Below are positions 38,901-51,600 of a DNA stretch of 64,000 nucleotides, piece by piece (the stretch's first letter is position 1; every line of letters starts with the position of its first letter). Origin of the DNA: Cristatella mucedo (lineage: Eukaryota; Bryozoa; Phylactolaemata; Cristatellidae); contig WPIO01000030.1 of assembly GCA_009760855.2 (NCBI GenBank), forward strand, positions 374,001 to 438,000. Reading direction: 5' to 3'. The position numbers and the translations under genes are program-made. The notes beneath the pieces are model-generated. The model did no database searches and was not told where the DNA came from. It was given only the letters and a program-made list of their open reading frames with translations.

Positions 38901-41900
38901 TGGTTAAGTGTGATGCTGCTTTGCTTCTAACATACTGCTGAGGATAATAGGTGCTATATGATTAAGTTTTTTTAGGGTGCTATGCATATGCATTATATTG
39001 TTTATAAATATCACACCGGGCACAACGTAAGTGGGACGTCAGCAGCTAGTCTTTGTAGATTCGCTAACTTGCGGATTAATATTCAAACTTATATAGGTTG
39101 GAGTCTTTTGTGTAGCACCCTAAGAAAACAAAATCTCAATCTGGGTGCTTTAAGCTCGCAGCATGAGAAGCGATTGTAATATATCTCTGTCTGTAACTCC
39201 ACAAAGTCATAAAGATTATGTGGGTGTTACCCAGGAGAGTTTTGTGTAGCGCACTCACAGCCTAAGCGGCTTTCGGTACGCATTCGGTACCCAACAGACT
39301 TCGTCTCATGCAACAAAGAGAAAGTGGGAAGCATAGCAGAGTCAGGAGAGCAGTTGAGGTAGTGAGTAGCATAGAAGTAGCAGCTCAGGACTGCTGAAAA
39401 GGATGTGCCATATATAGTCGGCAGTAGGAGAGTAGTTGTCAAGAGATCATGACAACCAATGTATCGTGCTTAGTCAAGCATGCAAAATATCACAAAATGA
39501 CTTTCGGGGCCCCTGGTTGCATGACCACCCACCGACCCCCTTCAGCTCACAGCTGCAGGGCTACCACTGCAGTCGCTCCATGGCCGTGCTTCTGTGCTAG
39601 CCAACGCCAAAGTGGCCGTGTTGTGCTCCTGATGATCACTGATAGTGAGTGTCAGAAAAAAGGAAAATGCTGATGATGTAAAACCTCTCCTTGTGGGAAT
39701 GGCTCAGTCGTGTCAATCACTACGAACTGAAATACTTCGACCTCATTAAGAGACAGGAGAAACAAATTAAACTAGAAAATACCATCGTGAAGTAAAAAAA
39801 AATGGTTTACAAGGTGTTCAATCAAATGGCACCAGGTATCCAATGCTAAAATGCTTTTGTCTGGACGTTACTATTTCTCAGAGAGCTAGTTTAGGTGCCT
39901 TTACCACTAAATTTGCTGCCCAAGATGATTAATGTACCAAAAGCCGCCATTGTCAGTACTGGCAGTAGAGCGTATGGGAAGCAGAGAAGCATAAACGACG
40001 ATTCCCGTCAGAGGACGGTGAAATTCGGTAATAGATTAGTGCTTTTAATTTTTGTATGGGGCTGTTGCATACTAGCCAGTACCGGAACTCTTTATTGCAT
40101 ACAATTTATTATTAATCAGTATATATACTTAAATGCTGTAGAAAAAATTTCGGTACTCCAAGTTTCATGGCCCTGAAAGGGCTAGATGGATATGGCTACA
40201 GAATAGCGACCCGAAGCAGGCTGTGCTGCCAGTGACAGGATTGTCTCACAATGGTCTCAACTGGTATAATCTAGTGACAGTGTTGCCTCGGCCTAGTATG
40301 CGTGCTGATCTGAACCCATCGGAAAAATCTGCTTTGGAGCAAAGTATCAGATCCTCTTTCTTTGCAGCAAATGTAAAGCAGCTAGAAAGAGATTGAGTTC
40401 CCTGAGGGCGCTTTATAAAATGTATTATTATTATTATAATTTGACCATGCTTTCTTTTTAGCATGTGTAAAGTGCCTAGAAAGAGATTAGGCTATCTTAG
40501 GGTGCTATACAAATATTTTATTAGTACTAAGCCTGGTTATTAACGTATACCTAATCAGGCTCAGGTCAGTGTGCACGGCACCAAGGAACAAAAAAAGTTT
40601 TATTCGGGCTCAGAGAAAGCCTAATGTAAGGGATGGGTCTTTAGCTGGCAATTGAATGATGCAAATTCAATGCAGACGTTGACATAAGTCAGATGCAAGT
40701 ACCTGACTTTCGGTGAGTACGAGCTGAAAATCCGATCGTCAAAAGATTTCAATTTAAAAACTGCAAGAAGACTTGACACCCGAGGCGCAGTTGGTGCGAG
40801 AGTGCACCGGAGGAGTGAGGAGGTCAGACAGCTTGGCTTTGGCGAGCGACCTGTGAGCCGGGCAGGGAGAGTCTCTTGAAAGTCGATTCCATGCTTGATT
40901 GGGAGCCAGTGAAGCTCCCACAGAAGTGGCATGGTGTGGCAGCTATACCGTTGACGACAGACCAGACGACAGCCACCGAGTTGTATACCAGTTTCAGATG
41001 ATTAAGGACACGGGCTAGGAGTCCTGAATACAGGCAATTGCAGTAATCAAGACACGATGTCACGTACGCATGAACTACTTTTGCAGTTGTAATCTTGTCA
41101 AACCCATCACGATTTTGGCAATTTTGTCAGCTGAAAGTAGTTCCAATAGGGCAGCAACCGCAACTAGACAGCCCACACCACAGCTCAAGTAGGGGTTGTG
41201 TTGGTTGCCTGTAATGGGCAGTTCACGGGCAGCTTACAGCGTGATGCTAGTTTCTCCATCGGCTTCTGGTACCTGCATGCACGCTGCTCTGAGGCATACC
41301 ATGCAAGCTAACGAAAGGGAGAAACTTGCTGACGGCAGATACTAAAGGGGAAAGTGGTTTGATGGCCAGAGAGAACAAGGGAGGATACTTAAGGCATAAA
41401 GCAGGCCTAAAAAACAATGACTGTCTGCCCCAATATGCGCGAACCAACGCCGGTTTTTTTTTTACTGCTGCATGCTCCGATGAGGCTACAGCCGGGTTCG
41501 GCCCTACTTAACTGGCTGCTGCATGGACAGACACAGTACAGTTCGATGTCAATAAGCTCCATACGAGTCTCCGAAGTGAATATTACTAACATGTGCTATA
41601 ATATTACGATCATGCTTCCTTTACAGCATATGTAAAGTGCCTAGAAAGAGATTCAGTTCTCTGACGGTGCAATACAATTGTATTATTATTACTTAATGTG
41701 ACTGATTATGAAAGCTGATGATGGTGACTGTGATCCGGCTATGTTGCCGGTAGCTCTTAGTTTTGTATTTGATAGCAACGTTGCATGGATCAACTTATCG
41801 TCCGGTTGTGACTTGTTTGGAGATGTAGAAACTTATAATCTGGTTGTGACCTGTTTGCAGATGTAGTCTGCATGGCTTGGACACTGGCCGGTATTGTTCC

Positions 41901-44900
41901 TCCACTAACCACTGGCGAACAGCTGTTGGATGTAGCTACTTGCCGGGCTGGTACCCAGCTGTGGTCCAGCAGCTGGGATCCATGAGCCTGCCGTTGATGA
42001 GCGATAGCTGATAGATGCAGGAGGAGGGCAGTGGGCACAGACGAGAATGCCTGTGAGCTGTCCGAACGATGCGAGCCCAACTACGCAGTTGTTGAAGGCT
42101 CCTCCAGGTGTTTCCTTGTCGTCGCCCTGTGCTGTCAGAGTGGCAAACCACGGCAAATAAAAAAAAGTATATGGACTTTCGAACATCTCGAAGACATTTT
42201 GACGAATTATTTATAAAGCCACAAGAAGGGTTGTCTGGTGGACGATATACACCAGGCTGAGACGATAGTGCATTATTATAGTGAAACAAACGATGTAAAT
42301 ACCACATTTGTTCTGGATCCAAGATAGAGAATTCTGAGTGATAAGGATAGCAATAATCACAATGATGATGACGAAGGTTATAACGTGGTGGGGATGCTGC
42401 TGCTGCCGAATTGATGACTGCTGCGCATTACATTGAGCATGCTGAATTTCATTCCTAACGTGTGCCCAGGGCCGCTATGCTACACTGTTGGTACCTACAG
42501 TTTTCTCACGAATAGATTGCAGCAAGTACGAGCCACTACAACTGTAGGATGCTAATTCTAGTTCAAGGAGAAGGCACACTGTTACTCAATCACTAGTTCA
42601 AGCTCGAGTTAAAATGTGTGCTTGGTACATACCTGTATACCATTTCAGAAACTGGACACCGTTGTTGGCCTCCTAGTTTCTGCCTGTCATGCTCTTGTTT
42701 TGAGGAACAAATTATTTTTGTATCTGTTCGCTGATCGCTTCAGAAAGAAAAGCATGGTCAAGTATCTGGTGAATGCCGGGGCTGATGTCAGTCTGCAGGA
42801 GAAAAGAGGCATGACTGCATTCGACATGGCTACTTTCCGAGGTTAGAGTCAGCTTGCTGTTTAGTGCAGGCAGGTTTCTGTAGGTCTCTAGAGTTCTTAG
42901 GCACTTGTTTGTTACTGTGTCTTGATATACCCTTCCAGAGCTCTGATTCTTGTGTGTAGATATGTTGGAATAAGGTTGCTAGGTACGTCTAGGCTGAGGA
43001 CATATACTCATGTGCTTCGGTTCAAGGTATATTCGTGGTGATTATAAAAGCATCAGTAATCCACCTTTTTGATTTAGGTTAGTGTGGCATTTGTTCAAGG
43101 ATATGTATGTAAGGACCTCCAATGTTACGGTGCTGTGAGCCCTAAGTATCATGGTTTGTAAATTTCTTGTGTCACGAGCTAGAGAACAGCAGTTTATGGA
43201 CTAGTCGGCAACTTTACCTCGGGTATCTGCATCCTATAATGTGTTGGCTGTGATGACTGTGACCCGAACGGCTACAGCCTAATTGCCTTTGTTTGAGGAC
43301 ACATCCCATACGATGTGTGTAGAAAGCCACCTGGCTGAAAAGATCCTCCGTGAGCCGATTTCTGGGTAGCATCTACAACTTAGTCAAGGCGCCTTGGAGT
43401 GCAAGGTGAGTGGTCAGCTGCCTCGTCGAGTCACTCAAGTTGGGTATAACAGTCCCCTGACATTACTCTGGGCCTGTGACTGCAGAGATCAAGTACCATA
43501 GCACTATCCCTATGGATAAGTGCCAGCCCCTGGTGCTGCTTTTGCAGTTACGAACACATCTTCCCTGTCAAGTTCAAAGGTACTGCTGTTCTGTTTGTCT
43601 CAAAGCTACTATCATTTCTGGCCTGACATCTTGACTGCACCATGCAGATGGACTAGATAATAATAGTTAAAAATTAACAAACATTAATAATAATAATTAA
43701 CATATAAAATGTAACATTTAATAAAGCGTCCACAGAAAACTCAATCTCTTTCTTGGCGCTTTACAATTGCTGCAAAGGAAGCCGACCGATTCATTCGAAA
43801 TTAGTGCAATATTTCAATTCTTGTCCGTGCAACTAATGATCAGAGACCAAATATTCTCGCTTGGTAATTAGCTATCTGACATCAGAGGTTTTCACCAGTG
43901 GTTGGCATAAGCCCAAACAGAAGACTGCTGGCAGTCTAACCAATGTAGTACTATGCCAGAAACCGTCCCAAGGGTTATCTAGGCACAAGCGTCCCACTGC
44001 CAGCCAGCTCGGCATGCTAATGCATGAGCCTTCTTTGCACCTGGGGCATAGTGGCAGGCATGTACTTGCAGTGGGTACAGCTGCATGCACAAGCACTTTG
44101 TCCTCTGCATCATGTGGCATATTTAGTATGCATGGGTGTGGTACACGTGACTCTTAGTGGTTTGATTTTGCTGCCCTTGTGGTGTGTCTTATGTAAAACA
44201 GCAGTTTTTGACCTACGACTTGCAGACGATGTAGACAAGGAGCTGGTGAGACTTTTAGCTGTAAAGACCGCGCGGTCTAATTCCTTGTCACCCAAAAAGG
44301 ATGCGCTGAAGCCCGAGAAGAGAAACATAAAGTCAGCTGGTATGGATAGTGGCAATGCACATATTGATGCGATGTAAGTATGTGATGTCCGAATTTAGTG
44401 GTGGTGCTTCCATGACGAATGCGTGTAACTTGTTCTGCTAGCAATAGGGATGTAATTTAGACAAATACAGTTTAAAACAGGGCTGTGCATTCAATGCACG
44501 ACTGTCCTAAGCTGCTCGGGGTACTCTTCCATCGATCTACAAAACGTTTTTGCGACGACTAGTCAAGAGGTTAATCACTGTTAGCTAGTGTTGGCCATGC
44601 TAGAGTGCCTTGAGCTTTTAAAGTAATCTGAGAGTAGGCTCTCTTGTGCCATTCTTATCCAAGACACTCAAACGATTAGCTGTGCTGCAGCTGAACGATT
44701 ACACCAGGTTATCAGATCTTGACAGCTCTAATCTGTACTTAGAGCCAATCATTCTCCTGAAGCTGCTGTGCTTTAGGTTTGCAATGACTTTCTGAACAAT
44801 GCAGATCAGGTTAGGGCATTTCTGCTAGTTCTCTTGGATCTCCCAGCCGCATTTGACACAATTGACCACCAGATCCTTCTTGGTTGCCTCTCGATACGCT

Positions 44901-45654
44901 TAGGTATTGCTGACACCGTGCTAAACTGGGTTTGGCCCTACCACGAAAAGAGATATCACAGTGTAGGCAAAAATTGCCGTCTTTCATCCGGGAAGCCCTT
45001 AATTGCACTGGGTATTTCGAGGTGTGGACTTACGCCCCCATCTTTTTCTCTACTCTTATCACTTGGGCCGGCAACGTCACCAAAGGCAACCTGGACTTTT
45101 ATTTCTATACCAATGACACACTGCTTTAGCCATTCCTCGACCCTTCTCAGCCTTGCTCAGCATCCGACTCCTATTCCTCCCTTGCAGCCTGCATCGACAG
45201 CATTTGCACTTGGATTCGCCACTAATTTTCTGAAGCATAACGAGAATAAAGACTAACGTAATAGTTACGAGCAAGCCTAGTGCCATCCTCAATTTGGAGG
45301 ACCTCACTCTCAAGATTGGTTCATCTTAAATCACTCTAGTGATGTTTGCTTGTAGTCTGGACATGCTGTTCTGCAACTACTTGTCGTTAGATGAGTACAC
45401 TGCATCCTCTGTGAAGTCGGCTTACTTTCGAGTGAGAGACTTTGCCAAAATTAGACAAGAGTGCAACAGCCAAACTAGTTCATGGGTTCGTGGCATTGCA
45501 TCTAGATTACTGCAATTCCCATTATTTAGGGCTCTTTTAGTACGTTCCCTTAGTCGACCACATCTGGTGCAAAACTCAGCAGCTTGCCTGTCGTCAATGG
45601 CATAGTCAGCCGCCACATTACACTACTTCTGTCTGAGCTCACTTGCTCCCTATC

Positions 45655-45685
<31 letters not shown>

Positions 45686-48600
45686 GCACTTGATAAAAAG
45701 CCCTCAGAGAACTCAATCTCTTTCTAGGCGCTTTACATTGGCTGCAAAGGGAAATGCAATTGAATGCTAAGTAATATCATGCTTGATAAACAAACAACAT
45801 GAATAACATGGTTAGGGGTTACATGCACAGGGTCAGCATGCAAATGTGGTTAGTGGCAGCATGCACTGTCAGCACGCATAGGCACATGAAGGATGAATCA
45901 CAGGCACCCACTAAATGCTGTCCCAAATAGGTGTGTTTTTAAATTCTTTTTAAATGTGGTCAAGTCAGGGGATGTTCTGATGCAAGTCGGGAGGGAGTTC
46001 CAGGCTTTATTTAATCGACTTAGTTCCTAAAGTTCCTCTCACTGGCTTACATCCTGCTTCACTCGCTTGCATCAGCCTACCTTTCTCACCTCCTTGCTCA
46101 TGCAGAATGCTTTTGTTGTAACCATCCTTGCTTTTAGTCAGCTCGCCATTCCTATCACGAAATTGAAATCTTTTAGTGATCAGGCATTCAGTTCGTAAGC
46201 ACTGCACGTCATGAATTCGCTTTATGCTTCTGTCATCCCCTGCAACGGCTTTTGCATCACTTAAGTCTCAGCTAAAGATGCATCAGTGAATTTATTTTAA
46301 TGTTCTTATGTGCTTATGTGTGTGATTAATTGAATATTACTAACTTGGGTTCCACATCATCAAAAGTGTTTTTGTATACTTCTGCATGTTTGTCTAAGCA
46401 GGATACCTTACTTGTCGTTAGCTCTTGGTTATTGCCTCTCTTGCAGTGCACTGTAAAGTGCCTAAATACAGATTTAGTTCTCCTAGAGTGCATTATTATT
46501 ATTATCATTATTATTATTGTGATTGTTATTTTTTATTAATATCCATATGGCTTGTCCTAAAGACTCAATTAGTCAGGCCACCGTATTAACCACGAGACCT
46601 GACTTTGAAATGCTGAAAAAATAAATGTATAGTCATGTAGTGCTTAATACCTGACACACTTTGCTATTGCTATGTCAGGCCAACTTAGGAGGTCACAAAC
46701 GTTATCTTGGGCTCGGAGCTTTGCCTTGTTATAGAGGTCGATTTTCTTTACATTTTAGGTGATCTCTTATTCCGAGCAAAGGTGTTTCTGCCCGGTAAAA
46801 AAATGCATCCTCTTTGTAATAATATTAATACACTCGTATTGCACCCTCCGAGAACTTACTAACCAAATCTACATATTGACCCTGTGCATGTCACCTCTAA
46901 CCGTGTTATGCTTGATGGCATTGCGAATGTTACCACTAATAATTTGGTCATTCTTTCTTTGCAGCATCTGTAAAGTGCCTAGAAAGAGATTCAGTTCCCT
47001 GAGGGTACTATACAAATATATTATTATTATAATTAACCTAATCTCTTTCTTGGCACTTTACATTTGCTGTACAGGAAGCATGATCAAATGGTTAGTAGTA
47101 ACAAGCACACTGTCAAAAAGCATAACATGTTTAAAAGTTACATGCACAGTGTCAACATGTAAATATGGTTAGTGGCAGCATGCACATTGTCAGCACGAAT
47201 AAGCACACAAAAGCCGAATCACAGGGACCCACTAAATGCTGTGATATACAGGTGCTTTTGTAGCTTCTTTAAATGTCAAGTTAGGGGATTTCGTGATACT
47301 AATCGGGAGTGAGTTCGAGGCTTTAGGAGCATAAAAACTAAAGGAATGGTCGCTTGAGATCTAAGCTTCGTGCGAGGTATTGCGAAACTTTTTGATTCAG
47401 AAAAGCAGATAGTACGATGCCTAGCCTGATGGGGGAGTACTGATAGGCAGTTGGAGCCAGACAATGAAAGTACCTAAAAGTGAGTGACAGAACCCTGAAG
47501 TCGATAAGCTGCTTGATTGGAAGCCCGTGCAGATCGGCAAGAAGTTGTGTGATGCGGCAATTTTGACACTAATGACAGACAAGCCTAGCTGCAGAGTTTT
47601 GCACCAATTATAAGCGCCTGATTGCACAGGCTGGTAATAAGGTTGTTTATGTCTTGTTGTGTCCTGTCTAGAGCCTAATCTGCATGTTGTCTTATCCTCT
47701 GCCTTTTTCAACATCAAGTATGCATAAAATTCTCCTTTGAGTTAGCTGCCGTGTCTCGATGCCTGCCCGTGACTGCGTATAAGCACTCGGTGCCTTGTTT
47801 GTGTGCTGTTCCCTCGCCATAAATTCTCCTCTTTTGAAAAAAATATTTCTGCTCCTTTGGCAGTCATGCAAAGAGAGATGACCATTAGGTGTTCCAATTT
47901 CAGCAACGGTGAGCACAATGATCACACACAGGGGCTGAAAGCTTGGTGGAGCAGAGTATCCAATGGATTTAAGAATTTTAAGCTGAATACTGCTAGGACG
48001 CTAAACTTGCCCTCACATCGGCTAAGCACGTTGGCCGATACAGTCAATACCAGTCCATCCAAGGTAATGCAGTGCTGGTATTCCTTTTCTTGTTCGAAGT
48101 ATCCCTTTTTTTGTATCCCTTTTTTGTTTCTTGTTTCGTTTGTAGGTGCAAGTGTATGCATACACACACACCTCTGTTACATTATTTTACGAAGGGTCTC
48201 TTGTCACCCATAACTGTCCCCACTCCCATCCCCCAGAAAACTGCAAACCTTGTATCTGACCTAATCAGGATGAACGCCATATGGTAACATCAAATGTGTG
48301 AAAACTGAAATAAACCTGGCAACGACCAACCAATTAGATTGGGCCCCACCTTTTTCTCGTTAGCGCAGAAATTTATCTAAATAGCTTCTGCTTTCACAGC
48401 GCTCTACAATTCTTGCTCTTTGGTTGTCTCTCAAATACTTTTTTGTAAATAAAATTAAGTCTCGATGCCACACTGGATGTGATACCACGAACAGCAACGT
48501 GAATTGAAACTAGCATTGCATTTTTGCTTGCAGCCATAGTATAGCATCACTAAATATGAGATAGATTTATTTGGCAGCACAAAACATGACAGGTTTGAGT

Positions 48601-51600
48601 TGTAAATTAGTAGGGACTGGCATGAAGATGCTGATGGCTTTGCCTTGCTTCAAGCCAGCCGCTCCGTTTTGTTTGCTTCATCGTTGATTGCCCAGCAACT
48701 GCTACTGGGTGTTTGCATATTATAAGCAAGCTGAAGCAGGTTTGCTAACCAGCCGATCATTAGCAAAATTGCAAAAAGAATACGGCCTGTGTTCACGGTA
48801 GTGTGTGTTTAACACTAACCAGATTATCTGTTGAGCCGGGCTAGATGATTGTGTCATTATATGGTAATGATATAACACTAATAATTATAAGACATTTGTA
48901 TAGCATCCTTATGGAACTAAAGGGATCTTTTCAGTTGGTTAGTGATAACATGCACAGTGTCTGCATGCATAAGCAGGCAAATAACAATTCACATGGACCA
49001 AGAAAATGCTTTGAGAAGCTGTTGCGTTTGTACCTTTTCAAATGTTGTCAAGTCAGGGGATGTTGTGAAGTCAGCTGGGAGTGGCATCTGGACTTTGGGA
49101 GCATACGAATGGAAGGCACGGTCTTTGATGAACTTTAGCTTGGTTAGAGGCCCCCCTAAACGACTTGAGTCAGGTGAGCTAATGGTACAATGCCGAGCTT
49201 GATACCGAGCCACATATGAAGACCTCAAGTTTCCTGTGTACCGAAAAGTATTTAATTTGACAGAGTTGTCCTAAGGCGATACAGTTTTCTTTGTCTCTAT
49301 CCCCTTCCTGAGACGTGCTTGCCACTCTCTTATGTTCATGGCTGTGCTTAGAGGCTAACTTCCAGTTGCTTAAATATCAAGTCTTATAGCCTGCTCCGCT
49401 ATTCGTTTTAGAACCGTGTATTGAAATCCAAAGCTGGCAGTGGCAAGCTAATGTCGCAAGACGATTCGTCGACCATCTTCAAGCAAGCTTACCTCTCGAC
49501 TTTTGCGGCACCTTCGTTTCGTGACGCTAAGAAAAAGAGCATGTCTATGTATTCATTGGTAATATAGTAATGCAGACGATCGTTTGGCTTATCTGCCACT
49601 CTGCATTTTGGCCTTCACGCACAGCCATTTTGCGGCTCGCGGCTTCGGAGTGAGTGTCGATTGCTGTGCCGGCTGCTGAGCTTCTGGATCTGGTTACCAA
49701 GCGCTATGCTGCCCGGTTGCAAATATGTTGAGGCACTAGTTCGTTTTTCGGTAGAACACATGGTTGAATTCTAGACGTTTTATTCGCCACCGTAAAAGAG
49801 TTTCGATCCGGCCGACGACTAGCCAAGAAAGGAGCTTCGGCTTTGCCCAGGCGGCTTGAGAGAACAGGGAATCGGGCATTCCGAAGTCAGCTACGATCAA
49901 AAGATCCGATGCTAGCTTAGCTAGGATGGCAAGAGAAGCCTGCTGCATTTAGGATGGCTGTGTGACGGTCTGGCTGGTGTTGTTACTGACTGACCGAAAT
50001 AGCCAGCCTCCACTGCAGCTGGCTGCTTGCTGCCAAAGGGCAGAAAATAGCGGCTGGTCGAATGCAAAATGGTCCGGCTTGCAGCCCGGCCTGCCATACC
50101 GATTTTCTGCAGGCGCCGGGCAGATGTGTGTTAACAGTAAAAACTGGCAGCAAGCACGCCATCAGTCAGCAACGACGCAAAATATCAGGCTGGCGATGTG
50201 TCGTGAGTCTTTGTGCCTGGTAATAAATAAGGACATGTCATCTAGCAGTGAGTAGATAAGATGTTCTTGTCCGTGTGTGAGTGCTTCTGGTATGCATACG
50301 TGTGAGTGAGTTGGTGCTAGGAGCGGTTAGATGTATCTATTAAACTGGGTCCCAGAGTAGACCATCATTGGAGCTGGTAATATCCTCACAGTTGGCTTTG
50401 ACATGAAAGTGGCTTCGAAATCAAAGTGGCTTCGAAATGCAAGTGGCTTTGACATGCAAGTCGCTTCACTAGCTGTGCCAGATAAGTGGCCGAGTGGTTG
50501 CCAATGGAGAGCAGAGCATATAGAAAAAGGGATAGCTGGAATACACAAGACGATAGTAGGTGCACTTTGTCATTTATAGGTCTCTGATTGGTTGTATAGA
50601 ATGTCCGGCTGATAGAGGTTGCGCGACTGGAAGGACAAGGCACTCGGGACGAAGCGGTAGTGTCCAGTGCGAGAGAATCCTTGTGGTCAAGGGAGACTTG
50701 GTCTTGTCACAAGCATCTGATCTATGGCATGTGCAAGTGTGATGCAAACTTTTCCAGAACTAATCGACGCCCGGCTAATGGGTCAGAGAGAGTCGTGGAG
50801 CTGCTGCTAACGTCAAGCAGCAGGTCTTAACTGCCAGAGAAATTGTCCAGCACCGAAACCACTGGTGAGTGCCATCGAGTTTTAGGGAAAGCAGACAGAC
50901 ATAACGGTCACAAAGTAGCATTGGCTGTCTTACGGTAGACCAGTCGACATTATTGTATGAATGTGTGGTGACGTAGCTTACTTAGTTCAAGGCTCTAGTT
51001 GTCGTTTCTTGTAGTCGCATCAATGATCATGACGTCACGAGCTGTCGGCTCTTGACTCTTTATTTAAACTTGCTAACGAGGAAAAGGGTGAAGAAAAAAA
51101 GAAGTGCGATCAGGGCGACGGCAGGCAGATAAGAGAGCTCCCGCTTTGCCTAAGCAGAGGGAAAGAAGTGTCACAGCAGGCCTTCCCTGGTCAACAAGAA
51201 ATTGGACGTTCCAAAGTCAGCCCAAATTCAAAAGAACAGCTACCAGCACACAGAATAGCTAGACAAGCCTGCTGGATGTGGCAGGGGAAGGCTGAGGTGT
51301 AATGGGTCTAGTGGGTCGTTACCGACTGCCGCAGTTTCTCCCCGTGCTGCTTTTTTGGCGCTGGATTGGCTTACCAGCCTTGCAGTTCACCTCGTATGGC
51401 ATTGACTTATGGCAGCACTTTTTCAACAGCTCTGGTGACCTTTGTGCACGATTGCGTGTGTGTGTGTGACTTGTCGCTTTTCTGCTATTGTCAGGTCAAT
51501 AATCCCGTTGTGGATGCAGCCACTGATATCGAGGTCAAAGGTAGAAAGAGCAAGACAGCAGCAGCCCATGCAGGGCCGTTTATGCCTCTCCCAAATTTCG

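Noticed and set aside
45659-45684. CRISPR-like or satellite array of AAT units
   Set aside because: It is the short tandem tail of a LINE in inverted orientation, as in the other copies. No CRISPR array is expected or seen in this animal DNA.
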